NCBI GenBank assembly: GCA_949751835.1 | Contig: CATKHK010000009.1 | Location: 186,001 to 250,000, forward strand | From: Blepharisma japonicum | Lineage: Eukaryota; Ciliophora; Heterotrichea; Heterotrichida; Blepharismidae | Reading direction: 5' to 3' | DNA: 64,000 nucleotides | In this document: positions 21,590 to 32,977 of the stretch, one piece after another | Layout: the number at the start of each line of letters is the position of its first letter | Numbering within the stretch: position 1 is the stretch's first letter | Notes under the pieces: generated by a model | What the model was told of the DNA's origin: nothing | The model's database searches: none | The model's input: only the letters and a program-made list of their open reading frames with translations | Position numbers and translations under genes: made by a program

Positions 21590-23692
21590 ATGGAGCCAAC
21601 CATTGTGACTGTCACAACACTGAATAACTGGGTCCTGGATTTTGCAGGCAACCAAAGACGCATCATTGAGTCAATCAAAATATCCAAAGACGTCCACAAG
21701 GCAAAAGTACGCATTGGTAGTGAGCTGGAAATTCCAGGCTACAGCTGTGAAGACCATTTCTTAGAACCTGACACCTTTTTCCACTCTTGGGAAGTCCTAG
21801 CAGAAGTATTAAAGCTCACCAAGATTGAGCCTTACAACGATATTTTATGCTTGGTAGGAATGTGTATAAACCATCACGGCGTTCTTTATAACTGCGGAGT
21901 TTTCGTCTATAATGGAACAGTCATTCTGATCAAGCCTAAGCTTATATTGGCTGATGATGGTAATTATAGAGAAAGCAGATGGTTTACACCATGGTCTGGC
22001 GGCACCATGGTTATGGATTTCACACTCCCTCGGTGTATTTCTGAACTTTACGGGCAAAGAAAATCAAAATTCGGAAATGCTATGCTAAGGACTGAAGAAG
22101 GCTATATAATTGGCACTGAATGCTGTGAAGAATTATGGGCTCCAATCCCTTCATCAACTTCTTTATTTTTACAAGGTGCACATGTCGTTTTTAATCAATC
22201 AGGCTCGCATTTCAGCTTAAGAAAGCTAGAGAAAAGAATCGATCTTATAAAATCAGCCACAAATAAAACAGGTGGAATTTACTTGTATGCTAATAATAGA
22301 GGCTGTGATGGAAATCGCATGTATTTTGATGGATCCTCTATGATTTGTGTTAATGGAAGAATTGTGGCAAGCTCAAACCAATTTAATTTGAAAGATATTG
22401 ATGTTTTAAGTGCAGCTGTTGACTTGTCAAGCATTGAGACGTTTAGAAGCCCTGCAAATGCAAGAGCGATGCAAGCAACTGAGTCAGTAAAATTAAGCTA
22501 CCCAATTATTGATATTAATGGATTTTATTTGCTTTGCCCGTCAGTTCCTTGCATAACTCAGCCAATACAAGAGCCTGGAATTGGCATTGAGGAACAAATA
22601 GCAGGCGCTCCAGCTTGTTGGCTATGGGATTATTTGCGTAGATCAGGAGCTAAAGGATTTTTTTTGCCTCTTTCAGGAGGCGCTGATTCTGCTTCTACAC
22701 TAGCTCTTATTGGGTGCATGTGTAAGCTTGTATATGAAAGCTTAAAATCAGAAACAGGATATAATAGAGAAGTAATAGAAAGTGATTTAAGGAAAATTAT
22801 AGGAAGGCTGCCTGAAAGTCCTAAAGATTTAGCAAGCGAAATAATGCATACTGCTTATCTTGGCACAGTTAATAGCTCAGAAGAAACAAAAGGTAGGTCA
22901 AGGAGAGCTGCTGAAGAAATAGGATCAAGACATTATGAAGTCGTCATTGACAAAATTGTAGAAAGCTTTATAGGACTGTTTACAAGGCTTTCTAAAAGTA
23001 AGAGGCCTCAATTTAAAGCAAATGGAGGGACTTGGATTGAAGATTTGGCTCTACAAAACATCCAAGCTAGAAGTAGAATGATCGCTGCTTATTTAATGGG
23101 GCAATTGCTACCATGGCATCAGAATAAGCCTGGATTTTATTTGATACTAGGCAGTGGAAATCTGGAAGAAGGGCTTACAGGCTATATGACAAAATATGAT
23201 AACTCAAGCGCAGATCTGAATCCAATTGGAGGGATTTCAAAAGTTGACCTAAAAAGATTTCTGATTTGGGCTAGTGATAAATTAAATGCCCCAACTCTTA
23301 GCGAAATAGCTTTTGCAGTGCCAACTGCTGAGCTAACACCTTTAAAAGAAGGTCAAGTCTGTCAGACTGATGAAGCTGAGCTTGGATTGACCTATCCTGA
23401 GATGTCAGCTTTGGCTAGACTTAGAAAGGTTGACCATCTTGGACCACTTTATACTTATAAAAAATTATTATCTGAGTGGAGACATTTAAGTAAGCTTGAA
23501 ATCGCTACTAAAGTGAAAAGGTTTTACACTTTATATGGTAAAAATAGACATAAGATGGCAACAATTACACCTTCTTTGCATATTGAATCTTATTCAGCAG
23601 ATGATAATAGATATGATATTAGACCATTATTTTATAACCTCCAATGGGAGATGCAGTTCCAGCAAATAGATGAAGATAGCCAGAGTAATTAA
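21590..23692 (+). CDS. NADSYN1: Glutamine-dependent NAD+ synthetase
   Basis: Converts nicotinic acid adenine dinucleotide to NAD+ using glutamine and ATP. The 700 residues form an N-terminal nitrilase-type glutaminase and a C-terminal synthetase. The glutaminase triad is visible as Glu in ELEIPGY, Lys in ILIKPKLIL and Cys179 in TECCEELWAP. The synthetase ATP-binding P-loop is LSGGADSAS, with Ser362. Other segments are ILGSGNLEEGLTGYMTKYDNSS and PIGGISKVDLKRF. Length fits eukaryotic Qns1/NADSYN1 (about 700). All twelve or so Trp codons are TGG, with no in-frame TGA and no intron. It is tandem with CPSF73 and eS27. Confidence 0.97.
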   Translation: MEPTIVTVTTLNNWVLDFAGNQRRIIESIKISKDVHKAKVRIGSELEIPGYSCEDHFLEPDTFFHSWEVLAEVLKLTKIEPYNDILCLVGMCINHHGVLYNCGVFVYNGTVILIKPKLILADDGNYRESRWFTPWSGGTMVMDFTLPRCISELYGQRKSKFGNAMLRTEEGYIIGTECCEELWAPIPSSTSLFLQGAHVVFNQSGSHFSLRKLEKRIDLIKSATNKTGGIYLYANNRGCDGNRMYFDGSSMICVNGRIVASSNQFNLKDIDVLSAAVDLSSIETFRSPANARAMQATESVKLSYPIIDINGFYLLCPSVPCITQPIQEPGIGIEEQIAGAPACWLWDYLRRSGAKGFFLPLSGGADSASTLALIGCMCKLVYESLKSETGYNREVIESDLRKIIGRLPESPKDLASEIMHTAYLGTVNSSEETKGRSRRAAEEIGSRHYEVVIDKIVESFIGLFTRLSKSKRPQFKANGGTWIEDLALQNIQARSRMIAAYLMGQLLPWHQNKPGFYLILGSGNLEEGLTGYMTKYDNSSADLNPIGGISKVDLKRFLIWASDKLNAPTLSEIAFAVPTAELTPLKEGQVCQTDEAELGLTYPEMSALARLRKVDHLGPLYTYKKLLSEWRHLSKLEIATKVKRFYTLYGKNRHKMATITPSLHIESYSADDNRYDIRPLFYNLQWEMQFQQIDEDSQSN

Positions 23693-23936
23693 AAAGTTAG
23701 ATTTAGATTTAATCATAATAGATCATAAAATTATATAAAATGATCCAATTTTATTAAAACCTATTTCTGTTCTTATCTATTTTAAATATATTTATATTAT
23801 ATCAACAAAATAATCTTTAAATTTAATCAACTAAACAATAAAATAAAGTTATTTAACTCTAAAAGTATATTGTTTTTAAAAATTGGTTTATTACAGTCAT
23901 AAGCTGAACTACCATTTAGATTATATAATTTTCATA

Positions 23937-24185
23937 ATGGAGATTGATCTTCTGCATCCTTCAGCATCAGATCAAAAGATTTGTCATAAGAAAAAGAGAC
24001 TCGTTCAGAGCCCAGACAGCTACTTTATGGACATAAAGTGCCCGACTTGCAAAAATGTTACTACTGGGTTCAGTCACAGCCAGAGTGTTATTTCATGCCA
24101 AGGATGTCAGTTTGTACTTGCCCGACCTGCTGGTGGAAAATGCCAGCTAACTATAGGCTGCTCGTTTAGAGTTAAAGCTGATTAA
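23937..24185 (+). CDS. RPS27: 40S ribosomal protein eS27
   Basis: Small-subunit ribosomal protein of 82 residues with a C4 zinc finger (C-P-T-C near residue 36 and C-Q-G-C near residue 55), within [20 protein letters not shown]. The [19 protein letters not shown] segment is nearly identical to human eS27, and the end ([13 protein letters not shown]) also matches. I chose ATG 23937, not the upstream Met at 23883, because MEIDLLHPS matches the conserved DLLHPS N-terminus and gives the family length (84 in human). No intron or in-frame TGA. Confidence 0.97.
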   Translation: MEIDLLHPSASDQKICHKKKRLVQSPDSYFMDIKCPTCKNVTTGFSHSQSVISCQGCQFVLARPAGGKCQLTIGCSFRVKAD

Positions 24186-24727
24186 AATAATTAATTCTTT
24201 GGTATTCAAATCATTCCTATAATGTTTTAACGATAATATTGAATCTTACCTATTTTTCAGAAATCGTCAGAAATATAGATCAATAATTTTACTTGGCAAA
24301 ACTCTTAAATTGTATGATTTATTTAAGATGTAAATTTATCAATTTAATATAAGATAATCTTTAAAAAATGCACAAAAAAGGCAAATATCAGTTTCATAAA
24401 GTGATGCTTAAGATGTTTTAAAAAAAATAAGCACATGATTAATCAAATAATTTAAAATTTATTACATGCAAAAATTCTATATCATTATATACACTTTTTA
24501 TTTTATGCTGCAACTAAACAAATAATAAGGATAATTTTTTTGCTACTTCTTAAACACTCCTTTTTGTAAGAATTTCCTTACAAAAGAAGTTTTATATTAT
24601 GCATTAAAATGCATATTTTTTCTATTTTTAAGTCAGAAAAATTGTTTTTAATATAAGTTTAATCCTACTTGCTTTAAAAGCTAGAATTAGCAAGATTAAT
24701 AATTTAATTTTTTATTTACATATCTTT
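24186..24727. other. Intergenic between convergent genes; one short hairpin
   Basis: 542 bp of AT-rich DNA between eS27 and the DYRK kinase stop. No coding frame is credible. It contains the 9-bp hairpin listed separately and a small ATGCAT-TAAA-ATGCAT palindromic motif at 24599-24614. Confidence 0.5.
24562..24585. repeat. Short inverted repeat / hairpin
   Basis: Perfect 9-bp arms TTTTGTAAG and CTTACAAAA separated by six bases (AATTTC). It lies in the convergent intergenic region and could fold as RNA from either strand. Function unknown. Confidence 0.5.
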
Positions 24728-26326
24728 TTATTTCACCGTTACAGCTCTTCTATATAGCGGAACTCTAGATAGTTTTCTAACCCCTGCTCCCTTTATTCAT
24801 TCATGTTGCAACCCTGATTCTGCTGTCATCCTTTCATCTGGATCCCATTCAAGGCATTTTTGCACAAAATCAACAAACTTTGGGTCGAGTCCTCCGAGTT
24901 GTTCAGATAATGATTTTGTGCTTGGGAAATTAAAACGCTTTTCTGTGTAAATTGGCTCATCATTGCTATCAAAGTAAGAAAGTCTTTTTCTAGATTTTGA
25001 CAATAAGTTTTCAGATGGTTTTCCTTTAGCTGTAACCATTCGCAATATTAATTCGTGCTGGCTTTCAGCTGGAAATAGAGGCCTTCCTAACGCGAGCTCA
25101 GCTAAAATGCAGCCGAGTGACCACATGTCGATTTGGGTGTTATACCCAGCCCCTAAAACGACTTCTGGAGCTCTATAAAATCTGCTTTGCAAATAAGTAT
25201 ATAATCGTTCTCCTATTTTACAAATTGAGCCGAAATCAATGATTTTAATACTTGATTTGTTTTCTTGCCTTAGAAGAATGTTTTCTGGTTTTAAGTCGCC
25301 ATGGATTATTCCTTTGGAGTGGATATACTTTAAACCGATTAAAATTTGTGTTGCAAAGCGTTTAATTAATGACATTTCTATGCCTTTTGATTCTTTTTTG
25401 CTTAATAATTCATATAAATTCAAACTTAATAACTCAAAAACTAGGCATAAATGCCCTCTAAAATAAAATTTTTTCTTTTTTCTAACAATACACATAGAGT
25501 CATCTGGGTCTTCATTTTCAAGTGCAGTTAGTACACTGTCTTCGATTTCCCCTGATTCTTTATACTCTTTTGAATTTTTAATTATTTTTATTGCTACTTT
25601 TTCATTTTTTTTATGGTCTGCGCACTTAAGCACTACCCCAAAAGTTCCTTTTCCAAGCTCGTTTAGGATTTCATATCTATAAGCTAAATGATCTCCAATA
25701 AGAGGAATAAACATTCCCTCACGATCCTCAAATTTTATATTTTCTTTATCGAATATAGCACTTAAGAAATAGACTTGGTTATAGTTTAAAATTTCTTCTT
25801 TTTCAAGGGTTGATAAAACTGCGCTGTATGACTCTAAAGCTTGCTGTGAGGAAATAGGAAATACTTTTGAGTTGTATGAATGGTCAGTTGTAAAAGATAA
25901 GCATCTTGTAGGAGAAGCACTTGACGTTCTTGATGGTGGTAAACCAAGCTGGACATTTCTTGACAACCCACGAGTAATTCGCTTAGGCGCGGTTGGGGTA
26001 TTTGGATCTGTGTATTTTTGGTTTAATTTTGGTGTTTCAAGAAGGTGATGCTTTAATGCTGCACTTAGTTGATTGTGAATTGAAATGTTTTGAATAGTAG
26101 GAACGGGAGATATCGTTGATGAGGTACTGCCAGAAACTGCCTGGTCATTATTTAAGTTATCTGATTCCTCTTGGTCAATTATAGGTTCTAAGATGGTTTC
26201 TTTGATAGGAGACAGGATAACTGGTAAATCAGCATAGTGTCTTGAAAAGGAATGGTGCGATAACGGTGAATCTTTAGGGCTCAAGGGAACTCTGATTTTC
26301 CCAGGGAAAGTTTTTTGAGGTCTCAT
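24728..26326 (-). CDS. DYRK-family dual-specificity protein kinase
   Basis: 532-residue kinase; TGA 24797-24799 is Trp and the true end is TAA at 24728-24730. A disordered Ser/Pro-rich N-terminus (about 1-190) precedes the kinase domain (about 215-510). Kinase landmarks: GKGTFGVVLKC glycine loop, VAIKIIKN with the ATP-binding Lys, HGDLKPENILL catalytic loop (HCD in most DYRKs), DFGSIC, and YTYLQSRFYRAPEV. The last contains the YxY activation-loop tyrosines that DYRKs autophosphorylate. The N-terminal LSAIFDKENIKFEDREGMFI region resembles the DYRK homology box area. The tail after the TGA is short and basic (KLSRVPLYRR). DYRKs phosphorylate Ser/Thr on cell-cycle and cytoskeletal targets; the specific role here is unknown. 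Confidence 0.93.
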
Positions 26327-26996
26327 GGTAATAATTTAATTATTATTGTAATTTAATAGATGAATAATTAAGAATGCATATTATGAAGTTGGCGGAAAAT
26401 ATTGTAAAACTCTTTGGTTTGGATATTATTGACTTGCATTAAATTGATGAATTGTATTATTTTGCATCTTTTTGGGCTGGCATTTTTAAAGGTTATGGAC
26501 CAGTGTAGCAATTTAATTTAAAATTTAATAATTTTTATTATGTGTAATTGCTTTAATTGTTTGATTTATTAATTATAATTATTAAAATTCGTTGAAATAT
26601 TTTCCCTTAATAAGCTTTAATGCATAAGTTTATTGATATCTTTAAATATTGCTTAAATCAAATAATTGCAAAGTGCTTATATATTGTGGCTATAAATTAT
26701 ATGCATCAATTGTTTTCTAAATTCTCCTTTTCATTGACTGAGTTTAGTGCTAGCTAAGAAAATTTGTTTAATTAAAATAAAATGTTCACAATTATTTGTA
26801 AAGGCTGATTAATTCCAAATTTCAGAAAAAAAAATCACATCTAAATAAATTTTTATATAAATTTAGATATACGGTAAAATTTTAGTTTACTCATTGTATG
26901 TTTAATAGCCAAGCTATGGAATAAATTTCAACAAATAATTAATACTTATATTTATGATTTATAAAATTTTAAATTTAATATTTAATATTTATCGCC
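26327..26996. other. Intergenic, no gene seen
   Basis: 670 bp, the longest gap in the window, upstream of the DYRK gene on the minus strand. It is extremely AT-rich with no convincing frame, RNA or repeat. It should contain the DYRK promoter. Confidence 0.6.
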
Positions 26997-28091
26997 TTAA
27001 CTCATTCTTTTACTCACAAACTCCTCAATTTCGTCGTTGTTTTCAAGTAAAATACTTTTTACTGCATTTGTCATATCAAGCTTTTCTTGCCTTTTTTGTG
27101 TTTCTTCCAGATACTTTTTCTTTTGGAATTCGCACCAATCATGGAGTTTTGCCAATTCGTTTTTAACTTCCTCTTGCTTTTTATTTAAGTTTTCAATTTC
27201 ATTATTCAAGCCACGTATTTTTCCTTCTAAAGAAATAATTTTTGGAGTCGAATTGTCATACTCATTTTTGTATTGCTGATAAACTGCTTCCAAACTTCCT
27301 AAATAATTTAATAAATTTTCTTGGTTTTTGCTGACGCTATCTCCCATTCTAGTTTTTGATGCTTCAAGATCAGATTTTATTTGTGAAATCATATTTGCTA
27401 GCACTCTATTGTTACTTTTGCTTTGCTTAGAGTTTCCTAGCTCTAATAAAGATTCAAATGCAGGTGCAGCCTCATGGTCTATTTCTTCTAGTTGACTTTT
27501 TAATTCTACTAGAGTTGTAGATGTGAGATCTTTTTGTAAAAATGAATTTTGATTAAAAATTCTATACAGTTCTTCACAATTGCTTATAGCATTTTCAATA
27601 ATGCTTTTCTTTTCGCTCCATTTTTCGTTTTCTTGCTCTTTTTCTTCAAGAATTTTTTTCCTTTGCAATTTATTTAAATCCATCTCTTTCTCTAATCTCA
27701 TTTTTCTTTGTCTTTTACTATCTAGCTCAGGCTGAATTTCATATTTAATCTTATAGTTGTTTGAAACAATAGTGAGTTCTGCTTCTCTAGAAATGTCAAA
27801 AAGTCTTTTATTTTCGTCATCACAGTAGACTTGGTTATATTGACTTTTAGAAATCTCTGACTTTTGAGAGTCCTGAATTTGTTGGGAAATTTGAGTAAAA
27901 AGACTAGGATTTGAGTCAGAGGTATCACTTTGGAGCTGGATTAAGTCAAGTAGCATACTTCCGTATGAAGAATTGTCTATATCTTTAAGAGTATTTTTTA
28001 CGTTGCTGTTGGTTATCTCGTGGGGATGAGGAATTGATGCTGAAAGGTGGATTGAAATAAGATAGAAAAGAGCTGTTAAAATTGTTCTCAT
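26997..28091 (-). CDS. Secretory coiled-coil protein (candidate extrusome matrix protein)
   Basis: 364 residues. The N-terminus is a clear signal peptide (MRTILTALFYLISIHLSA), with likely cleavage near residue 18-20. The rest is acidic/basic coiled coil with only three cysteines (CDDEN, NCEEL, DWCEF). Secreted, soluble, low-Cys coiled coils of this size are typical of ciliate secretory-granule content proteins (Paramecium Tmp, Tetrahymena Grl), and Blepharisma carries pigment extrusomes. That link is inference from signal peptide plus coiled coil, not from a diagnostic motif. No transmembrane segment follows the signal and no in-frame TGA is needed. Confidence 0.75.
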   Translation of the reverse strand: MRTILTALFYLISIHLSASIPHPHEITNSNVKNTLKDIDNSSYGSMLLDLIQLQSDTSDSNPSLFTQISQQIQDSQKSEISKSQYNQVYCDDENKRLFDISREAELTIVSNNYKIKYEIQPELDSKRQRKMRLEKEMDLNKLQRKKILEEKEQENEKWSEKKSIIENAISNCEELYRIFNQNSFLQKDLTSTTLVELKSQLEEIDHEAAPAFESLLELGNSKQSKSNNRVLANMISQIKSDLEASKTRMGDSVSKNQENLLNYLGSLEAVYQQYKNEYDNSTPKIISLEGKIRGLNNEIENLNKKQEEVKNELAKLHDWCEFQKKKYLEETQKRQEKLDMTNAVKSILLENNDEIEEFVSKRMS

Positions 28092-28572
28092 AATTTAAAT
28101 ATATATTTGTTAAATATCTTCCGTTAATATGGATTTTAAAATGGCACATTAAGGGTATTTTTAGTTTCTTAAAGATAGTTTCATACTTTTTTAATTTTAA
28201 CTGATATGATTTATAAGCTTTATATAAATTTATTAAATTTTGAAAATTCAAGCATTGTCCTTTATTTAGAATTTTTCCTAGTTTTGCCATAAAAGAATAG
28301 CTAGGCAAGTCCATTTAATTGTCACCTCAAAACAGAAGATATAAACCAAAAAAATATTGTTTTTGCTGAACATATAACCCATATTATAGTATTTCTTTAA
28401 ACCTCTATAATTATCTATAATTTCATAAAAATATCTTAATAGGGATTATTTATCTCCTTTATCTCAATCAATATATTTATATTTTCTTAATTTAAAATAA
28501 TTTTTATACAATCTCTATCTATACTCATTGCCTCATGGCTTCATAAAAAAATAATTAAAAATTTGAATAAAT
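28092..28572. promoter_or_regulatory. Upstream region of divergent genes
   Basis: 481 bp AT-rich gap between the starts of the secretory coiled-coil gene and the LRR/coiled-coil gene. A short open frame extending across 27985-28314 looks like a shadow with no protein character. No defined motif recognised. Confidence 0.4.
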
Positions 28573-30342
28573 ATGAGAAAATCAGAGGCAAGCTTCAATG
28601 AAATGCAAGAAAATGAGAAACCTTCATCTCTCGTATCTCTCCAAATCTCAAATCGAAAATTTTCAGACTTAAAAGGCATTGAAAAATACAAGAATTTGGT
28701 AAGTTTTATTTAGGCCGAGCTCGATCTTTCAGGAAACAGCTTAATTTTTGCAGTTCCTCAGCTCTTTTCATTGAAATTCCTTAAGAAGCTCATTCTTTCC
28801 AGCAACCAAATGGAAAATCTTTGGCCACTCCCAACAACTCTTGAGCATCTCGATATTTCAGATAACTTTCTAATATCCATAAATGCTGTGCTCCCTGAGC
28901 TGACTAAACTTCAATCCTTAGATATTTCAAATAACTACATTGAAACTCTTTCTCCTTTAAGCACGCTTACTCACTTGAAGTCCCTTTCTGCAAGCTCAAA
29001 TAAAATAAAAGATTTACAAGGTATCGAAAATCTCAATATGCTGCTTGAAGTCGAAGTTGACAATAATTTGATTTCGCTTTATACAGATCTAGAAGCCTTG
29101 AAATTAAATTCAAGCATTTCTGTTATAAATTTGAAAAATAACCCAATTTTGAAGTAAATCCTAATTAGTGAAAACCGAGATGAAAAATTCAGAATTGAAT
29201 TTCCTTCATGCTTTACTGAGCTAAAAGAAGGAATCTTCTATAGAAACCCTGAAAAACTAAAAGAATTGAAGACAAGCAAATATAGGACTTTAATCAGAAA
29301 ACATAAAAAATCAGAACAGTTTTTCAGCCCTGACTGAGGAAGTTCAAGAAGATCAAGCAAACATGGAAGTTCTTGTGCAAGTTTTCGAGAAGTTTACGAC
29401 CAAATTATATGCGAAGACCCAAGTGAAGAAAAAATTGTCAATGAAAGCATGATTTCTATAGAAAGTGCTGAAAATGATAAAAGTCCTGAAATAATTATTA
29501 GTATTTTAGATCTTGATAAAGAAGAAGTAGAGTTTGTTGGAAAGAAAAACAATGTAATTATATCAAAACTCCCACTAGATAAAATCGGTGATAAGCCCAG
29601 CTACGAAAAGTGAAGCACAAAGCCAGACAGTAGCTTAGAAGCTTTGTTTGAAGAATTAATTTCTTATTATGGGCTTGAGGAGCCTGATGTTCACGAATTC
29701 AGTTTTTCCAATGAAAAATATGAACATGTTGTATCAATACTAAAAGAAAGGGAAGATGAAAGAAAGTCACTATTAAGCCAAACAGAGACCCTAAAATCTA
29801 AAATAAATGAATTAGAACGAAGCCAAGAAGAAGTCTTCCAAGAAAAGCTTGAAAAAGAAAAAGAAATAAAAGCACTGAAAAAACAGTTGAAAGAACTGAA
29901 AAAAAACTCAGAAAAAAATATTCAAGATTTATATGAAGAAACCGCCAAGCTTAAATTGGAAAAAAATACAATTTCTACTGAAATGTTTGAAAGTCAAAAT
30001 TTATTGATGAAGAAAATAAGGGAAATTGAAGTAGAACATGAAATTTCTAAGCGAAATAATAATTTTAATTCTTCAATGGAAGAATTACATATTGATGGGT
30101 CTAAAGCTTTATTGTCTCATAGATGTGATAGCTCTTTTATGGTGACAAAGGAGATGAGCTTTTGCCAATATCAAAATTCTGATAGATCAGAAGCTCTTGT
30201 AAATAAAGAAGTAGGTGATTATATACAAAGACTTCTGAAGAAAATTTCAAATTACATTGAAAAATTGAAAAAAATGAGGGCTCAGAGAGATAAATTGAAG
30301 CAATTTTACGATAAATATAAAAATGTAACAAATTTTCCTTAA
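28573..30342 (+). CDS. LRR plus coiled-coil protein (LRRCC1-like layout)
   Basis: Spliced gene of 579 residues: exons 28573-28698, 28714-29153 and 29169-30342, with two 15-nt introns. TGA 29335-29337 and 29611-29613 encode Trp. SDS22-type leucine-rich repeats occupy about residues 20-190 (AELDLSGNSL, LEHLDISDNFL, LQSLDISNNYI, LKSLSASSNKI, the last ending NNPIL at the second intron). A Ser/Arg-rich linker follows, then a long coiled coil (about 390-570). The same order, LRR then coiled coil, is seen in centrosomal/basal-body LRRCC1, so a basal-body role is plausible but not shown. Without splicing both introns give an immediate stop. It converges on VPS35L with only 25 bp between the stop codons. 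Confidence 0.85.
28699..28713 (+). other. 15-nt intron 1 of LRR gene
   Basis: GTAAGTTTTATTTAG, phase 0. Reading through gives an in-frame TAG at its last triplet; removal joins KNL to AELDLSGN, restoring the first leucine-rich repeat. A lies at position 10. Confidence 0.93.
29154..29168 (+). other. 15-nt intron 2 of LRR gene
   Basis: GTAAATCCTAATTAG, phase 2. Retention gives TAA directly after NNPILK; removal restores NPILNENRDEKF and the downstream frame. A lies at position 10. Confidence 0.92.
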
Positions 30343-30367
30343 TTTTAATTCAAGTATGATTAATTTA

Positions 30368-32977
30368 TTAGTTGGAGACCAATGCCAAATACTTTTGACT
30401 AACCTTTTTATCTTTCAACAAGTTTCCAATTCTTATCAAAAGAATAGCCACTTGCGATCCCTCAGGAGATTCAAATATCTTCGAAAGAGCCAAATAAAAT
30501 TTGACTAAAATATCAATAGTTTCTTCATCAGGTGAGCTAATTTCTCCAAACTCAGCCACAAAGTTCAAGAGTTCTTCCAAAATCAATCCCAGCAAAGTTA
30601 TCATATCTTCTTTGAATTTCTTATTCCCAGACATCAATTTATCATTAGAATCTACTCTAAACAGTCTAAATGGCAATCTGCTTTGAGCTTGCGAGGATAA
30701 ATACCACAGCATATTAATAAAAGCTCTGTATTTTATTTTTTCAAATCTTTTATTCAAAGCCGTAAGAGTATTAAGAAGACCATGTGCAGGCAAGAAAAAT
30801 CCTGATGTGGAGGCCGGATTATCAGGCAAAATTACCATTTGTCCTATCAAAGCATGCAAACTAGACTCGATTTCAGCTAAACTTTCTTCAGTCGCGAGTT
30901 CTCCTATTAATGATATTGCTGCTTTTATTTGCGATTCAGCTTCTCCTAATAGTCCATTCATTAAGGCTACTTGGCTGCCTAATACAAAAAGCTTGAATTG
31001 GGTCACAGGACTTTCCAAAGAAGGTGTTGTGATGTGTGCATAAGAGATACAAGCTTTAAGAAATGCATGGGTTTTCAGGTTATGTTTTCCTCCTACAAGT
31101 CTATATGCTCTCATTGCAATATCTAGTACAGCATAGACAAGAGTTTCTGTGACAACGTCTAGATTAATAAATGAAGCTCTTGCATCTGTTAAAACTGATA
31201 GATGTTGTTCTAAATTCCTGCCGAAATTTAACTAAATAAAAATTACATTTTTCAAGAATCTGCAAATTAATCTTGAAACTCTATCAACAAATTCAGGACT
31301 ATGCTCAGAAATATCGATACTATCATGAACTACTCTTGTTACTTGGAAAAGTGCATGAATCATCAGAGGATTTGAAACAGTGAATTTTATTTCTTCTCTA
31401 GCATAATGCTCAACTATTTTATTACAAATTTCAGATTTTTTTTGAATTGAAAATTCATCGAGAAATGATAAAAAGCTTTCTAAAGATAATAGTGCGGAAA
31501 GGTCTTTTGAATGCATTATTAAAACGTTCATTATATTTGCTAAGGAGCCTGACCAATCCCTTCCAGTACCATTTTTTTTAAGGAGAGCTAAAACACTATC
31601 AAGTAACCCATTGACTTCTTTAGGACCAAATTGTTTTAGATAAATTTGGAAGAAAACATCTGCTGCTTTTAAATATAAATTAATATCAGTATGTCCATTT
31701 CTTTCTATAGCACCCCAAAGAGTACTCAATAAAGGCAAAGAATCCTGGTCTTGAGGGCTGTCATAAACTGCTCTTGCTAACGCAACTGCAACTTTTAATG
31801 ATTCTGCAGGGATTCTAATTGAATTCATTTTGTCTATAAATAAACTCATTTGAGAAGTTATGTGTCTGCCTGGAAATTCTTCAATTAAAGCTCTTAATAT
31901 ATCTGGCTGCTTTTCTATAGCAGAAGTAAGCTTTTCTAAAATTTGAAACAATAAATCTCTAGAACTCCCATATGCCACACAATAAAATACCCACTCAAGT
32001 GCTGGAGTGCTCACTTCATACTGCTCCGGAGGAGCCAAAACCAAATTTTCACACACATCTTCAATTAAATCATTAAGATATTGCCTACTATTCATACTCA
32101 AATTAATTGCTTGCTTCGCCAAAAACATACTTGCATAAGCAGCCATCATAGGATTTCCAATTCCCCTTATCTGTGATACTAATCTCCCCAACACCTCTGG
32201 GTACTTATCAATCCATAAAAACCTATAGCACTTTAGCAGTGCCATTTCTATAAAAATTCTCGGCTGAAGCTCTCTTATACAAGAAATTTTCAAAAACCAA
32301 TTCGTAGCTGTATCTCTAGCCAGCTCATTTACTTGGGTCGGCAAAAAGATTTCATCAGTTTTTCCATCAAATGCAATATTCATCAATCTCTGATAAACTA
32401 AATCTCCAAAGTGCTCCAACATATTCGTTATAGTAATAAAAACAGATGGGTAATATGCTGGGTCAGTCACATCTTTTAGCATTTTGGTTGCTTGAATTGC
32501 AAGCTTTAATGTTTTGACTCTATCATTAATTCCCCAAGCTTGGTCTAGTTCTCGTGTGAGGGTTTCTATGTGAGTGATAAACTCTTTGTGTGAGACATAA
32601 GAAATTTCATTGGATTTATGCTTTGATGAGGCTTCTAAGAGCTCCATGCGAGAGAAAGCGTGCTGGACAACTTTCACCTCTTCACTTTCTTGGCTATCGG
32701 TAGTGATTTTAAAGCCAGTTGTGCTTTGGTACTTTTCTGAAGTCATTTTGCTAAGAACAGCCCAATACTCTAATGGATCTTCTTTAGGACTGAGGAGAAT
32801 GTCTTCTCGAGTTTGTGTTCTTTTTGAATTAAGACCTAATGGATCTATAAACTCGGCAGTCTGCTTTTTTGAGGTTCCAGATAGTGGATGCTCGGCGCTT
32901 GGCTTAGTTGCAATTGTAGCTTTGACAGTCTCAAGATGGTAATTTCTCTTTCTAATTGTCCAAGTGTTGATATCCAT
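30368..32977 (-). CDS. VPS35L: Retriever complex subunit VPS35L
   Basis: 864 residues from two exons (32977-31247 and 31231-30368) with a 15-nt intron. It is the VPS35-like scaffold of Retriever, which with the CCC complex recycles membrane cargo from endosomes. It matches VPS35L rather than retromer VPS35: ELDQAWGINDRVKTLKLAIQ, NWFLKISCIRELQPRIFIE, RLVSQIRGIGNPMMAAYA, the VNGLLDSVLALLKK region and, in exon 2, KTHAFLKACISYAHITTPSL followed by FRVDSNDKLMSGNKKF. The N-terminal 130 residues are variable and carry the short PLG/DPL-type motif region expected for this subunit. No in-frame TGA is used. Length compares with about 960 in human. Confidence 0.94.
31232..31246 (-). other. 15-nt intron of VPS35L
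   Basis: On the minus strand GTAATTTTTATTTAG, phase 0. Retention ends the protein at TAG; removal joins CRFLKN to LNFGRNLEQH and the conserved C-terminal third. A lies at position 10. Confidence 0.94.

Noticed and set aside
23883-23936. Eighteen extra residues at the start of eS27
   Set aside because: The family begins at the MEIDLLHPS-equivalent; the upstream codons match nothing in eS27 and are typical leader sequence.
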